From Bacteroidales bacterium UBA2714 (GTDB lineage Bacteria > Bacteroidota > Bacteroidia > Bacteroidales > P3): DNA of 64,000 nucleotides. Each line of letters starts with the position of its first letter. The first letter of the stretch is position 1. The stretch spans positions 22,694-86,693 of the forward strand of contig DEKU01000052.1 of the NCBI GenBank assembly GCA_002354035.1, written 5' to 3'. The position numbers and the translations under genes are program-made. Shown piece by piece: positions 56,176-64,000 of this stretch. The notes under the pieces are model-generated. The model searched no databases and was not told the origin of the DNA. It was given only the letters and a program-made list of their open reading frames with translations.

Positions 56176-57447
56176 ATGAAACGATTGATATACACCCTCG
56201 TCATCCTCCTTGCCGCCGCCGCCACCGCCCCGGCACAGAATCACCACATCAACCAGGAAGCCCTCGACATGGCCGACCAGTTTGTCACCAACTACGACAG
56301 CCTGCTCAACAGCTACGTCATCTCCAAATACTCCTCCACCACCCGTCGCCACCACGCCAACATCAACACCGACTACGCCTTCGACCAAATCCCCGACTCC
56401 GTCATCGCCCGGCGCCTGGCCTCCCTCCACACCGTCATTCCCATGTCCTTCAACCAAGAAGTCCGCTCCCACATCCGCATGTATCTCAACCGCATGCGCA
56501 ACCGCCTCGACATCATGCTCACCCTCTCCGAATACTACAACCCCCTCTTCGAAGAGTCGCTGGCCCGCTACGATGTGCCCGAAGAACTCAAATACCTCAC
56601 CATCGTCGAGTCCGCCATGAACCCCAAAGCCACCTCGCGCGTCGGCGCAGCCGGCCTCTGGCAATTCATGTACACCACCGGCAAAAACTACGGCCTGGAG
56701 GTCAACTCCATCATCGACGAACGCCGCGATGCCTACAAATCCTCCGACGCCGCCGCACACTATCTCCACGACCTCCACACCGTCTTCGGCGACTGGCACC
56801 TGGCCATAGCCGCCTACAACTGTGGTCCCGGCAATGTCAACAAAGCCATTGCCCGCAGCGGCGGCAAACACAACTTCTGGCAAATCTACCCCTACCTGCC
56901 CCGCGAAACCCGTGGCTACGTCCCCGCCTTCATCGCCGCCACCTACATCATGAACTTCTACCCCGAACACGGCCTCCACCCCAAACGCGTCACCATCCCC
57001 CTCCGCACCGACACCGTCATGATTGAGCGCAACATGACATTCGCCAACATCAGCAAATACATCAACATCGACATCGAAGAACTCCGAGGCCTCAACCCCC
57101 AATACCGCGCCGACTACATACCCGGACAGAACGGCTCCTACCCCCTCTGCCTGCCCACCAACAAGATGAACGACCTCATCCAACATGCCGAAGAGATATT
57201 CCGCGACTCCGAAGACTCACTCAGCGTCAGCCCCGTCACCGTAGCCCCCGCCGAGGACCGCCAGACCGTGTCCAAAAAGCACGCCTCCTCACGCCGCAAC
57301 TCCGGCAGCTACTACCACAAAGTGCGCCGGGGCGAAACCCTCTCATCCATCGCCGCCAAACACGGCACCACCGTCCGCAAACTCAAAAAACTCAACAACC
57401 TCCGCTCCGACCGCATACGCTACGGCCAGCGCCTCCGCGTGCGCTAA
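56176..57447 (+). CDS. MltD-like lytic transglycosylase with LysM domain
   Basis: A 423-residue exported protein. A signal peptide (ending APAQ) is followed by the SLT domain (about 120-260) with the catalytic Glu in IVESAMNPKATSRVGAAGLW and the AAYNCGPGNVNKAI signature. A first LysM-like segment (about 285-335) and a C-terminal LysM (about 376-423; YHKVRRGETLSSIAAKHGTT) close the protein. It cleaves the MurNAc-GlcNAc bond of peptidoglycan with formation of anhydro sugars. First gene of a three-gene operon. Confidence 0.92.
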   Translation: MKRLIYTLVILLAAAATAPAQNHHINQEALDMADQFVTNYDSLLNSYVISKYSSTTRRHHANINTDYAFDQIPDSVIARRLASLHTVIPMSFNQEVRSHIRMYLNRMRNRLDIMLTLSEYYNPLFEESLARYDVPEELKYLTIVESAMNPKATSRVGAAGLWQFMYTTGKNYGLEVNSIIDERRDAYKSSDAAAHYLHDLHTVFGDWHLAIAAYNCGPGNVNKAIARSGGKHNFWQIYPYLPRETRGYVPAFIAATYIMNFYPEHGLHPKRVTIPLRTDTVMIERNMTFANISKYINIDIEELRGLNPQYRADYIPGQNGSYPLCLPTNKMNDLIQHAEEIFRDSEDSLSVSPVTVAPAEDRQTVSKKHASSRRNSGSYYHKVRRGETLSSIAAKHGTTVRKLKKLNNLRSDRIRYGQRLRVR

Positions 57448-57480
57448 CCCATCCCCGTCGTCCCAACCCCCTCCACAACC

Positions 57481-57777
57481 ATGAAAAAGACCCTCCTCGC
57501 CATCTGGCGCATAGTGAAGAACAAATACGTGGCCGCCACCCTCGTCTTCCTCCTCTTCTATGTCTTCCTTGGAGAGAACAACATCAGGGTGACCCACAAA
57601 CTCAAACGCGAAGTCTCCCAACTGAAAGAAGAAGCCCAAAACATCAGCGAAGGCATCAAACAAGACAGCATAGCCGCCGTCTCCCTCATCGGCGACCCCG
57701 AAGCCATCGAAACCTACGGGCGCGAAAACTACTACATGAAACGCCAAAACGAGGACATCTTCATAGTCAAAGAATAA
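57481..57777 (+). CDS. FtsB/DivIC-like septum formation initiator
   Basis: A 98-residue protein: a short cytoplasmic start, one transmembrane helix (about 17-32) and a coiled coil (about 38-65; KLKREVSQLKEEAQNISEGI), then a conserved C-terminal segment (EAIETYGRENYYMKRQNED). This is the layout of FtsB/DivIC, a scaffold of the divisome. It lies between two peptidoglycan-related genes, 33 nt after one and 8 nt before the next. Confidence 0.85.
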   Translation: MKKTLLAIWRIVKNKYVAATLVFLLFYVFLGENNIRVTHKLKREVSQLKEEAQNISEGIKQDSIAAVSLIGDPEAIETYGRENYYMKRQNEDIFIVKE

Positions 57778-57785
57778 CCCTGCCC

Positions 57786-58382
57786 ATGCCCAAACGCCTC
57801 CTCCTCCCGTTCCTCTGCCTTGCCACCCTGCTCCTCTTCGCCTCGTGCGAGTCGGTCAAACGTTTCATCAACCAAGACCTCGAAGAGGAAGACTTCACCA
57901 TGGGCGAGCTCTACGCCGACGAGTACGTGAAAGAAGTGCCCTACGTGCCCACCCCCTCGGCCGAGGCCCGCCGAAGCGGCAACGTCAACGCCCTGGGCAT
58001 CGAACGCGAGCCCGGCGACAACGAGGAGCTCTACAACGCCATCCAGGACTGGATGGGCACCCCCTACCGCTACGGCGGCACCGACAAAAACGGGGTCGAC
58101 TGCTCCGCCTTCGTCGGCCATATCTACCGCCAGGTCTACGGCCTCAACCTCCACCGTGTGGCCAACGACATACAGCTCGACCTCGATCCCGTCACCAAAA
58201 GCCAGCTCAGCGAGGGCGATGTGGTCTTTTTCACCAACAGCAAAGGCCGCGTGTCGCATGTGGGCATATACCTCAAAAACGGCCTTTTTGCCCATTCCTC
58301 CACCTCGCGGGGCGTAATCATCAGCCGCCTCGACGAGGGCTACTGGAGCAAGCATTTCCACAAAGGCGGCCGCCGCCAATAG
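57786..58382 (+). CDS. NlpC/P60 family lipoprotein
   Basis: A 198-residue lipoprotein (lipobox LFASC, Cys21). The NlpC/P60 domain (about 80-198) contains the catalytic Cys106 in GVDCSAF, His158 in RVSHVGIYL and a further His170. It should cut the D-Glu-diaminopimelate bond of cell-wall peptides. Last gene of the operon with the lytic transglycosylase and FtsB-like genes. Confidence 0.9.
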   Translation: MPKRLLLPFLCLATLLLFASCESVKRFINQDLEEEDFTMGELYADEYVKEVPYVPTPSAEARRSGNVNALGIEREPGDNEELYNAIQDWMGTPYRYGGTDKNGVDCSAFVGHIYRQVYGLNLHRVANDIQLDLDPVTKSQLSEGDVVFFTNSKGRVSHVGIYLKNGLFAHSSTSRGVIISRLDEGYWSKHFHKGGRRQ

Positions 58383-58505
58383 TCATTGTCCGCCCGCTCC
58401 CGCGCCATCGCGGCCGTCCCGCCTATCCCCGTTTTCCCATTCCGCCCTGTCTGTTAGGCCCGTCCGCATCGCAGGGCCGCTCCTTTTCCATTTGGTAGAC
58501 ACCAT

Positions 58506-58549
58506 TTCCCCGTTCCTTCTTCGTTAATTAACGAAGAAGGAACGGAGAA
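58506..58549. repeat. Palindrome, copy 2 of the dispersed element
   Basis: Perfect over 36 bp (58510-58545) and centred on the same TTAATTAA as the element at 9945-9992. The arm sequence CGTTCCTTCTTCG is shared with one or two changes. It lies between convergent genes. Confidence 0.75.
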
Positions 58550-58591
58550 CGGACACTTATGAATGGGGGATGGGGAGGAGACTGAGGGAGG

Positions 58592-58933
58592 TTACTTGGC
58601 GGGATAGCCGAGCGACTGGAGCAGCTCGACGGTGCGCTGGCGGAAGTCGCCTTGGATGATGATGAGGCCGTCTTTGGCGCTGCCGCCCACGCCGAGGCGG
58701 GTTTTGAGGGTTTTGCCGAGGTCGCTGAGGTCGCTGTCGGTGCCTACGAATCCGTCCACCACGGTGACGGTTTTGCCGCCACGGCCGCTGCGCTCCATCC
58801 GCACGCGGAGTTTCTGTTGGGCGGGGGGCAGGGTTTTGGCCTCGGGTTGGAGGTCGTCGTATTGATATTGGAAGTCGGGGTTGGTGGAGTAGACCACGCC
58901 CGTGGCGTTGCGGGGTGTGTGCTTCTTCGACAT
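58592..58933 (-). CDS. SUI1/eIF1-like translation factor family protein
   Basis: A 113-residue protein whose C-terminal half (about 45-113; LRVRMERSGRGGKTVTVVDG, KTLKTRLGVGGSAKDGLIII, QGDFRQRTVELLQSLGYPAK) is the SUI1 domain found in bacterial YciH and eukaryotic eIF1. The bacterial role is not settled; binding to the small ribosomal subunit is likely. The start ATG at 58933 is 2 nt after the lipid kinase stop, so it is the final gene of the long minus operon. Confidence 0.9.
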   Translation of the reverse strand: MSKKHTPRNATGVVYSTNPDFQYQYDDLQPEAKTLPPAQQKLRVRMERSGRGGKTVTVVDGFVGTDSDLSDLGKTLKTRLGVGGSAKDGLIIIQGDFRQRTVELLQSLGYPAK

Positions 58934-58935
58934 GG

Positions 58936-59916
58936 CTATTTCTTTTTGGGCAGCAGTTGGCTGCGGGTCATGCTGAGCTGTTCGCGCACCAGTTGTAGCT
59001 GTTCGGAGGCTTGGTGGGAGATGAGGGCGCGTTTCATGTCGCGTTTCATGATTTTGAGGCTGCGGGTGTGGTTGACGAAGTGGAGTTCGTTGCCCACGTT
59101 TTCGCCTTCGCCGTCGATGTTGACCCATTTGTCGATGTTGCCGGCGACGAAGATTTCGTGAGCTTTGAACATTTCGACGTGCTGACTGAGCTCGAAGTGG
59201 TTGGCGTAGACTAAGGGGCCGGTGACGGGGAGGTGCTCGATGGGTATTTTGTCGACGATGCTGATGTCTATCAGTCCGTCGTCGAGTTTGGCTTGCGGTG
59301 CCACGGCGGCGTTGTAGCCGAATTGGTTGCTGTTGGCGAAGGTGGTGAACCAGGCTTTGCGCTGGATTTCTTTGCCGTCGATGACGAGGGTGTAGTTTTT
59401 GGACTCGTAGGAGGGGTATTCGCGCAGGATGAGGTTGAGGTAGGCGGAGAATCCGCGCATTTTGGCGGCTTTCATGAGGCGCGCGATGTAGGCGTCGAAG
59501 CCTACGCCGGCTATGCTGGCGATGTAGTATTGCTCGTTGAGGATGATGGTGTCGATGAGGCCGGGGTTGTTCTGGTTGAGGACGCGGATGGCGAGGGCAG
59601 GGGTGAGGGGTATTTTCATGCAGCGTGCCAGGCCGTTGCCGCTGCCGCAGGGTATGATGCCGAGGGTGGCGTCGCTGCCGTGCATGCCAGCTATGACGTC
59701 GTTGACGCTGCCGTCGCCGCCCACGGCGGTGATGACGTCGAAGCCTTCGTCGGCGCCCTGGCGGGCGAGGTCGGTGCCGTGGTGGATGCGTTCGGTGTAG
59801 CGGACTTCGTAGTCGTAGAGGTCTTTGTTGAGGTTGGCGTCGAGCAGGCGTTCTATCTTTTTTTGTCGGCCAACGCCCGAGATGGGGTTGACGATGACGA
59901 GCATTCTTTTTTTCAT
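58936..59916 (-). CDS. Diacylglycerol kinase-family lipid kinase
   Basis: A 326-residue enzyme of the YegS/DgkB class. VIVNPISGVGRQKKI is the N-terminal nucleotide segment, and AVGGDGSVNDVIAG and IPCGSGNGLARC are the signature motifs. It phosphorylates a lipid with ATP, perhaps diacylglycerol released by the LTA-synthase-like protein encoded directly upstream. An upstream extension of the frame would run inside that gene and is not used. Start ATG 59916. Confidence 0.88.
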   Translation of the reverse strand: MKKRMLVIVNPISGVGRQKKIERLLDANLNKDLYDYEVRYTERIHHGTDLARQGADEGFDVITAVGGDGSVNDVIAGMHGSDATLGIIPCGSGNGLARCMKIPLTPALAIRVLNQNNPGLIDTIILNEQYYIASIAGVGFDAYIARLMKAAKMRGFSAYLNLILREYPSYESKNYTLVIDGKEIQRKAWFTTFANSNQFGYNAAVAPQAKLDDGLIDISIVDKIPIEHLPVTGPLVYANHFELSQHVEMFKAHEIFVAGNIDKWVNIDGEGENVGNELHFVNHTRSLKIMKRDMKRALISHQASEQLQLVREQLSMTRSQLLPKKK

Positions 59917-59918
59917 GG

Positions 59919-61934
59919 TTAGTGGGTGTTGTTGGTTATGAGACGGTGATTGTATTGTTGGACAATGGATTTCAGGAGCTGGATGTTGCCGTTGCCTTCT
60001 TGTTTGTCGTGGGTGAGGACGGCTATTTTGCCGTCGGCGGTTTCGAGCTGGTAGTAGCTGTTGCCGTAGGCTATCTGCCATCCCTGGTTGGGGTTGCGGA
60101 AGGCGCTGGTGCCGAAGCATACGGTTTGGGCGGGGATGCCGAGGTAGTCGAGGAGTGTGGGCATGAGGTCGGTCTGCTGCATGAGGCGGGGTGAGACGTA
60201 GGCGGTCTGGCCGTTGGAGGCGTAGGGGTCGGGCTGGGAGGCGGTGGGTGCCGTAGTGGCGGGAGCGGGCTGGGATGGGGTGCCTTCGGCTTCGGGCAGA
60301 TGGATGATCATGGGTATGCGGTACCAGCCGTTGTAGTCGTTGTAGGCGCGGCTGAGACCTTGGCCGCTGTGGTCGGCGGTGATGACGAAGAGGGTGTGGG
60401 GGTACCATTCGGTCTGGCGGGCGGAGTCGAAGAATTTGCGGAGGGCGTTGTCGCTGTAGGCCACTACTTGGCAGAGGGGGTGGGGTCCTTCGGGGAACTG
60501 GCCCACGCGTTCGGGCTGCATGGTGTAGGGGTGGTGGGAGGAGAGGGTGAAGACGCCGGCAAAGAAGGGTTGGGTGAAGGTGGAGAGGCGGCGCGACATG
60601 TATTGGAGGAAGTGTTCGTCGTAGATGCCCCATGTGCCGTCGTAGTCGGAGGGTCGGGCGAGGCGGTCGGCCATGTATTCGTTTTGGCCGTAGTATTGGT
60701 TGAAGCCCATGTTGGCGCATAGTTTGTCGAAGGAGAGGACTCCGTTGTAGCTGCCATGGAAGAAGGCGGTGTGGAAGCCGTTGGCGGAGAGGATGGAGGG
60801 GAGGGCGTTGAGGGTGTTGTCGGCATAGTCGCTCAGTGTGAGGGGGAAGGGCATGAGGGTGGGGATGGAGCTGAAGATGGCGGGGATGCCTTCGATTGAT
60901 TTTTTGCCGTTGGCACGGCCTTGGTAGAGGATGCTGTGGCGTGCGAGGGAGTCGAGGAAGGGGGTGAAGGAGGGCATGATGCCTTGGTTGTAGCAGCCCA
61001 TGTATTCTTGCGAGAAGCTTTCGAGCACGATGACTACGATGTTGTTGAAGTGGCGTATGGGCTGACGGGAGAGGGAGTCGAAGGTGGTGTAGGAGCCTGC
61101 GTTGGGTGCCCAGGCGGTGCGGTGGAGGGCGGTGATGGTGGAGTCGGGGGTGAAGAGGGGGTTGAAGAGTTGTTGGGCCTGGCGGTCGTCCATGTAGTGG
61201 GTTTCGTTGAGTGTGCCTCCGTTGAAGGTGCAGACGATGTTGTAGCCGCTGTTGGTGACCAAGGCGCTGTTTTTGGCTTGGCAGTAGTTGGTGGTGTCCT
61301 GCCATTGGATGTTGTGGCCGAAGCCGCCCCGGAGGAGGAATATGGCTACGGCGGTGCCCAGGATGAGGCCTACGATGTCGTTGAGGTGGTGGTTAAGGTA
61401 TTTGTTGCGACTGATGAGGCGGATGCGTGTGCCGAGCCAGAAGGTGGCGAAGATGAGCAGGAGGCCGAAGAGGGTGGAGTGCCAGTAGTCGCGGAAGAAT
61501 TGCGGCCAGAGGCTGCCCATGTTGCCGCTGATGCCGAGGTAGCTGAATATTTCGCCGGTGAGGCGGCGGTAGGTGTATTGGTAGTAGGAGGCGTCGCAGA
61601 TGTCGCAGATGATGATGAAGAGGACGGGGATGTAGTAGAGGAAGATTTCGGTGAGGCGGTGGTAGTGTTTGTTCCAGCGGAATTTGAAGGGGATGAGGTT
61701 GGCCACGAAATAGGGGAGGAGCAGGCAGCCGATGGTGGCGATGCCGAAGGTGATGTTGCCCCATATTATGCCGAGCCATTCTTTGGCATCGGCTACGTGG
61801 AAGATGGATGTGTTGACGAGGTAGAAGAATATTTGTGCGGCAAAGAGGAGCAGGAGCGCGAGGAGCGCTTTGCTGAAGAGGTAGGCATAGATGTTGCTGG
61901 TTCGAATCCAGCCACGTTGGCGTGTGGGTGTCAT
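59919..61934 (-). CDS. LTA synthase-like sulfatase-family membrane protein
   Basis: A 671-residue protein with about five N-terminal membrane helices (about 18-235) and an extracytoplasmic alkaline-phosphatase/sulfatase-fold domain (about 290-600). IVVIVLESFSQEYMG holds the metal- and nucleophile-site region, and RQTEWYPHTLFVITADHSGQ and MIIHLP are later motifs. LtaS-type enzymes transfer phosphoglycerol from phosphatidylglycerol, leaving diacylglycerol. In Bacteroidota the physiological product is unknown. It overlaps gldB by 4 nt. Confidence 0.83.
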   Translation of the reverse strand: MTPTRQRGWIRTSNIYAYLFSKALLALLLLFAAQIFFYLVNTSIFHVADAKEWLGIIWGNITFGIATIGCLLLPYFVANLIPFKFRWNKHYHRLTEIFLYYIPVLFIIICDICDASYYQYTYRRLTGEIFSYLGISGNMGSLWPQFFRDYWHSTLFGLLLIFATFWLGTRIRLISRNKYLNHHLNDIVGLILGTAVAIFLLRGGFGHNIQWQDTTNYCQAKNSALVTNSGYNIVCTFNGGTLNETHYMDDRQAQQLFNPLFTPDSTITALHRTAWAPNAGSYTTFDSLSRQPIRHFNNIVVIVLESFSQEYMGCYNQGIMPSFTPFLDSLARHSILYQGRANGKKSIEGIPAIFSSIPTLMPFPLTLSDYADNTLNALPSILSANGFHTAFFHGSYNGVLSFDKLCANMGFNQYYGQNEYMADRLARPSDYDGTWGIYDEHFLQYMSRRLSTFTQPFFAGVFTLSSHHPYTMQPERVGQFPEGPHPLCQVVAYSDNALRKFFDSARQTEWYPHTLFVITADHSGQGLSRAYNDYNGWYRIPMIIHLPEAEGTPSQPAPATTAPTASQPDPYASNGQTAYVSPRLMQQTDLMPTLLDYLGIPAQTVCFGTSAFRNPNQGWQIAYGNSYYQLETADGKIAVLTHDKQEGNGNIQLLKSIVQQYNHRLITNNTH

Positions 61935-62962
61935 TTGGGTCGGTAGTTTGATTGGGTGAGGATTTTTTGGGCATCGGTCTCTTCAAAGAGTTGCTGGATG
62001 GTGATGCCGGTGTTTTTCATGTATCGGGAGACGATTTGCCATCCGATGTAGTCGGTGGTGCGTGGAGCGGAGTCGCGGAAGGCGTTGGTTTTGGGTGCGT
62101 CGTCGATGAGGTTGTGGAAGCGCATGTAATCGGTTTCGTAGAGGATTTTGGTTTGGAGGAGGTAGGTCCAGACGTTTTCTTCGTTGCGGGTCATCCAGTC
62201 CATTTGCTGGGTGGTGTAGCGCATGAGCAGGCTGTCGGGGGTGTCGGGGAGTGTCTGTTGTGCAAAGTAGATGGCTTTGCCTTCGGAGATCATGTAGTCG
62301 AGGAGCGACATTTCGCGGTCGGCGGGGATGGCGATGTGCTGGCGGGCGATGGCTGTCATGCAGTCGGTGGGGAGGTAGGGGCGACGGCTTTGGAGCACGA
62401 GGTAGAGGGGGTTGTTGAAGTAGTTGTAGCGCTGGGTGTAGGGGAGGATGTATTGGTCGAGGCTGATGATGAGTTCGTGGCTGTTGCAGCCCACGCGCAT
62501 GTCGTAGTTGAAGGTGCCGGAGAGGTAGGTGTAGACTTTGTCGTAGCGTAGGGTGGGACAGAGTTCTTCGGCTCGGGCGAGGGCTGAGCCAAGGGTCTGG
62601 GCTTCGGGTTGCATGTCGCCAAAGACGCTGTCGGCTATGCGGTAGATGTCGCGCATGATGGGGTCCTGCACGAAGCCGTTGAGCATTTGCATGAATTCGG
62701 GGTTGTCGGGCTGGAGGTTGAGCAGGTCGGTGTTGAATTCGGCTGCGTGTTGGGCGAGGGTGTTGGGGAGGTTGGCAGGAGGTGTGCTAAAAAGCACCTT
62801 GTCGAAGCGGTGGATTTTTACCGCTTCGACAGGTGTTTGTTTGCAGTTGGTGAAAAACGATGCACCAAGGATGATTACTGCAGAAAGCCATAGGGGAATG
62901 ATTCTCTGCCTATGGGAGATTGGCCGTGACGGGTTTGGGGTAGTGTTGGCGTTTTTGTTCAC
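61931..62962 (-). CDS. gldB: Gliding motility lipoprotein GldB
   Basis: A 343-residue protein with an N-terminal hydrophobic signal and lipobox SFFTNC (Cys40). The mature region has RFDKVLFSTPPANLP and LDQYILPYTQRYNYFN, then AIYFAQQTLPDTPDSLLMRY. These features match GldB, a lipoprotein needed for gliding in flavobacteria but also found in non-gliding Bacteroidales. It overlaps the LTA synthase-like gene by 4 nt and follows the DUF349 gene by 3 nt. Confidence 0.85.
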   Translation of the reverse strand: MNKNANTTPNPSRPISHRQRIIPLWLSAVIILGASFFTNCKQTPVEAVKIHRFDKVLFSTPPANLPNTLAQHAAEFNTDLLNLQPDNPEFMQMLNGFVQDPIMRDIYRIADSVFGDMQPEAQTLGSALARAEELCPTLRYDKVYTYLSGTFNYDMRVGCNSHELIISLDQYILPYTQRYNYFNNPLYLVLQSRRPYLPTDCMTAIARQHIAIPADREMSLLDYMISEGKAIYFAQQTLPDTPDSLLMRYTTQQMDWMTRNEENVWTYLLQTKILYETDYMRFHNLIDDAPKTNAFRDSAPRTTDYIGWQIVSRYMKNTGITIQQLFEETDAQKILTQSNYRPK

Positions 62963-62965
62963 AGA

Positions 62966-64000
62966 CTATTCTTTAGTTTCGTTGTCTTGATTTTTGGCCT
63001 CTTCGGCTTCGTCGAGAATGCGGACTTTGGCCTCGAGCAGAGCAATTTGCTTGCGGGTGTTGTCCATTTTCCGCTCAAATTCCTCTTTGAGGAGGTCGGC
63101 TTGTTTGCTGTTGGCGAGGAAGCCGAGGTTGTTTTCCCAGAGTTTTAGGTCGGAACGCATCTTTTCGATTTGGTTGAGGAGTTGGTTGCGCTCGTTGCCG
63201 AAGAAGTTCTGGTTGTTGGAGCCGGAATGGTTGCGGATGCGCTCGCGGAAGTTGTTCTCGTCGGCTTCGCGGGCAGAGATTTTGAGTTGCTCGAAGATGC
63301 CGTCGAGGAGCGAGCGGTACTCTTTCTGGATGCGGTCTTTCTCCTTCATGGGCACATGGCCTATCTCGGCCCAGCGGCGCTGGAAGTCTTTGATGGCGGA
63401 GAGGTTTTCCTCCTTGTTGTCGCCAAACTGGTAGGCCTTGAGTTCGTCAAGGATGGCGGTTTTCTTGGTGAGGTTTTCGTTCTCACTGCTGCGGATGTCT
63501 TTGAAGAATTCGCCTTTTTTGGCAAAGAATTCGTCGCAGGCGCCGCGGAAACGATGCCATATCTTGTCGCTCACTTTGCGGCTGGTGGGTCCGATGGCTT
63601 TCCATTCGGCCTGGAGCTGAAGGAGTTCTTCGGTGGCTTTTTTCCAGTCTTCGCGTTTGGCGATGGCTTCGGCACGGAGGCAGAGGTCGATTTTCTTGTT
63701 GTAGTTTTCGGACTGCTCGTCGCGCATCTGGCCAAAGTGGAGCTTTTTGTCGGCATAGTGTTTGTCGATGATGCCTTTGAACTGAGCCCAGACGGTCTCG
63801 TTCTGTTCGCGAGGCACGGGGCCTATGCTCTTCCAGAGTTTGAGCAGCTCGTCGAGGGCTTCGGTGGTGTCGTTCCAGGCTTTGGTGGACTGGGGGGTCT
63901 CTTTGGTGAGGTCGGTGGCTTTGTCGATGAGTGCTTGTTTGGCCAGGAGGTTTTGGTCGAGTTCTTCTTTCCGCTGGTCGTAGTATTCGCGGCGGCGCTC
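62966..64000 (-). CDS. DUF349 domain protein, 5' end beyond the window
   Basis: The frame is open from 64000 to the stop at 62966 (344 residues visible) with no start, so the N-terminus is missing. It is built of tandem helical DUF349 units, each with an IGPVPREQ- or IGPTSRKVSDKIWHRF-like motif, and ends in a coiled coil (LLKEEFERKMDNTRKQIALL). The family's role is unclear. It is the first gene visible in the minus operon leading to gldB and the lipid kinase. Confidence 0.82.
   Translation of the reverse strand, partial: ERRREYYDQRKEELDQNLLAKQALIDKATDLTKETPQSTKAWNDTTEALDELLKLWKSIGPVPREQNETVWAQFKGIIDKHYADKKLHFGQMRDEQSENYNKKIDLCLRAEAIAKREDWKKATEELLQLQAEWKAIGPTSRKVSDKIWHRFRGACDEFFAKKGEFFKDIRSSENENLTKKTAILDELKAYQFGDNKEENLSAIKDFQRRWAEIGHVPMKEKDRIQKEYRSLLDGIFEQLKISAREADENNFRERIRNHSGSNNQNFFGNERNQLLNQIEKMRSDLKLWENNLGFLANSKQADLLKEEFERKMDNTRKQIALLEAKVRILDEAEEAKNQDNETKE

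Overview
The window reads as part of the chromosome of a Bacteroidota bacterium, most likely of the order Bacteroidales. At least sixteen gene starts are preceded by the phylum-specific -7 element TAnnTTTG, most often TATCTTTG. Strong Shine-Dalgarno sites are rare. Type IX secretion and gliding-type proteins are present (PorQ, GldB, one type A and one type B sorted cargo), together with SusC/TonB-receptor-like barrels, BspA-like and fimbrillin-like lipoproteins and a PPi-type phosphofructokinase. Lysine 2,3-aminomutase, 3,5-diaminohexanoate dehydrogenase and butyrate kinase together point to an anaerobe that can ferment lysine toward butyrate. I see no rRNA, tRNA, CRISPR array, transposase, integrase or phage gene. 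The window looks like core chromosome with a few accessory patches.

Layout. 1-2.7 kb: a minus-strand surface lipoprotein cut by the left edge, its small partner and a long structured leader, then a MntA/HepT-like nucleotidyltransferase-HEPN pair. 2.9-4.0 kb: kdd, followed by 0.7 kb of short non-coding repeats. 4.7-9.9 kb: an ECF sigma operon with overlapping small membrane and lipoprotein genes, then an outer-membrane barrel protein. 10-17.5 kb: kamA, porQ, lplA, a triplicated-domain exported protein, pfp and an EnvC-like factor. 17.5-23.3 kb (minus, partly AT-richer): a CDP-glycerol glycerophosphotransferase-like protein, a type B T9SS cargo, an IspD/TarI cytidylyltransferase, an exported protein and a membrane protein. 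23.8-26.8 kb: an AsmA/DUF748 protein and a TerB-DnaJ protein.

26.9-30.9 kb is a redox island. Flavodoxin, a 57-residue winged helix, a metallo-beta-lactamase-rubredoxin fusion, a PNPOx-like protein and a ferritin-like protein lie divergent from an AraC regulator, with a compact four-way-junction element inside. 31-37.7 kb: a GH3/beta-lactamase fusion, glyA, a small membrane protein, a Fic protein and galE. 37.9-42.9 kb: a BlaI/M56 sensor operon with an outer-membrane barrel and a CPPC lipoprotein. 43-47.7 kb: a thioredoxin-PKD T9SS cargo and clpB. 47.9-55.8 kb (minus): FKBP-aroC-DUF4369-lpxH-ftsH, buk, and trxA-DUF58. 56.2-58.4 kb: a lytic transglycosylase, an FtsB-like protein and an NlpC/P60 lipoprotein. 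58.6-64 kb (minus): DUF349 (cut by the right edge)-gldB-LTA synthase-like-lipid kinase-SUI1.

The strongest unexplained signals are non-coding. They are a near-perfect 48-bp palindrome that recurs at 58.5 kb, a roughly 117-nt multibranched element before the rubredoxin fusion, a long hairpin-rich leader before the BspA-like operon, a 66-nt-period repeat array, and paired TGACA-N3-TGTCG dyads upstream of clpB. Among proteins, the compact chorismate synthase and the M56 protease with a fused cysteine-anchored domain deserve a second look. I could run no database search, so family names rest on recognised motifs and overall architecture.
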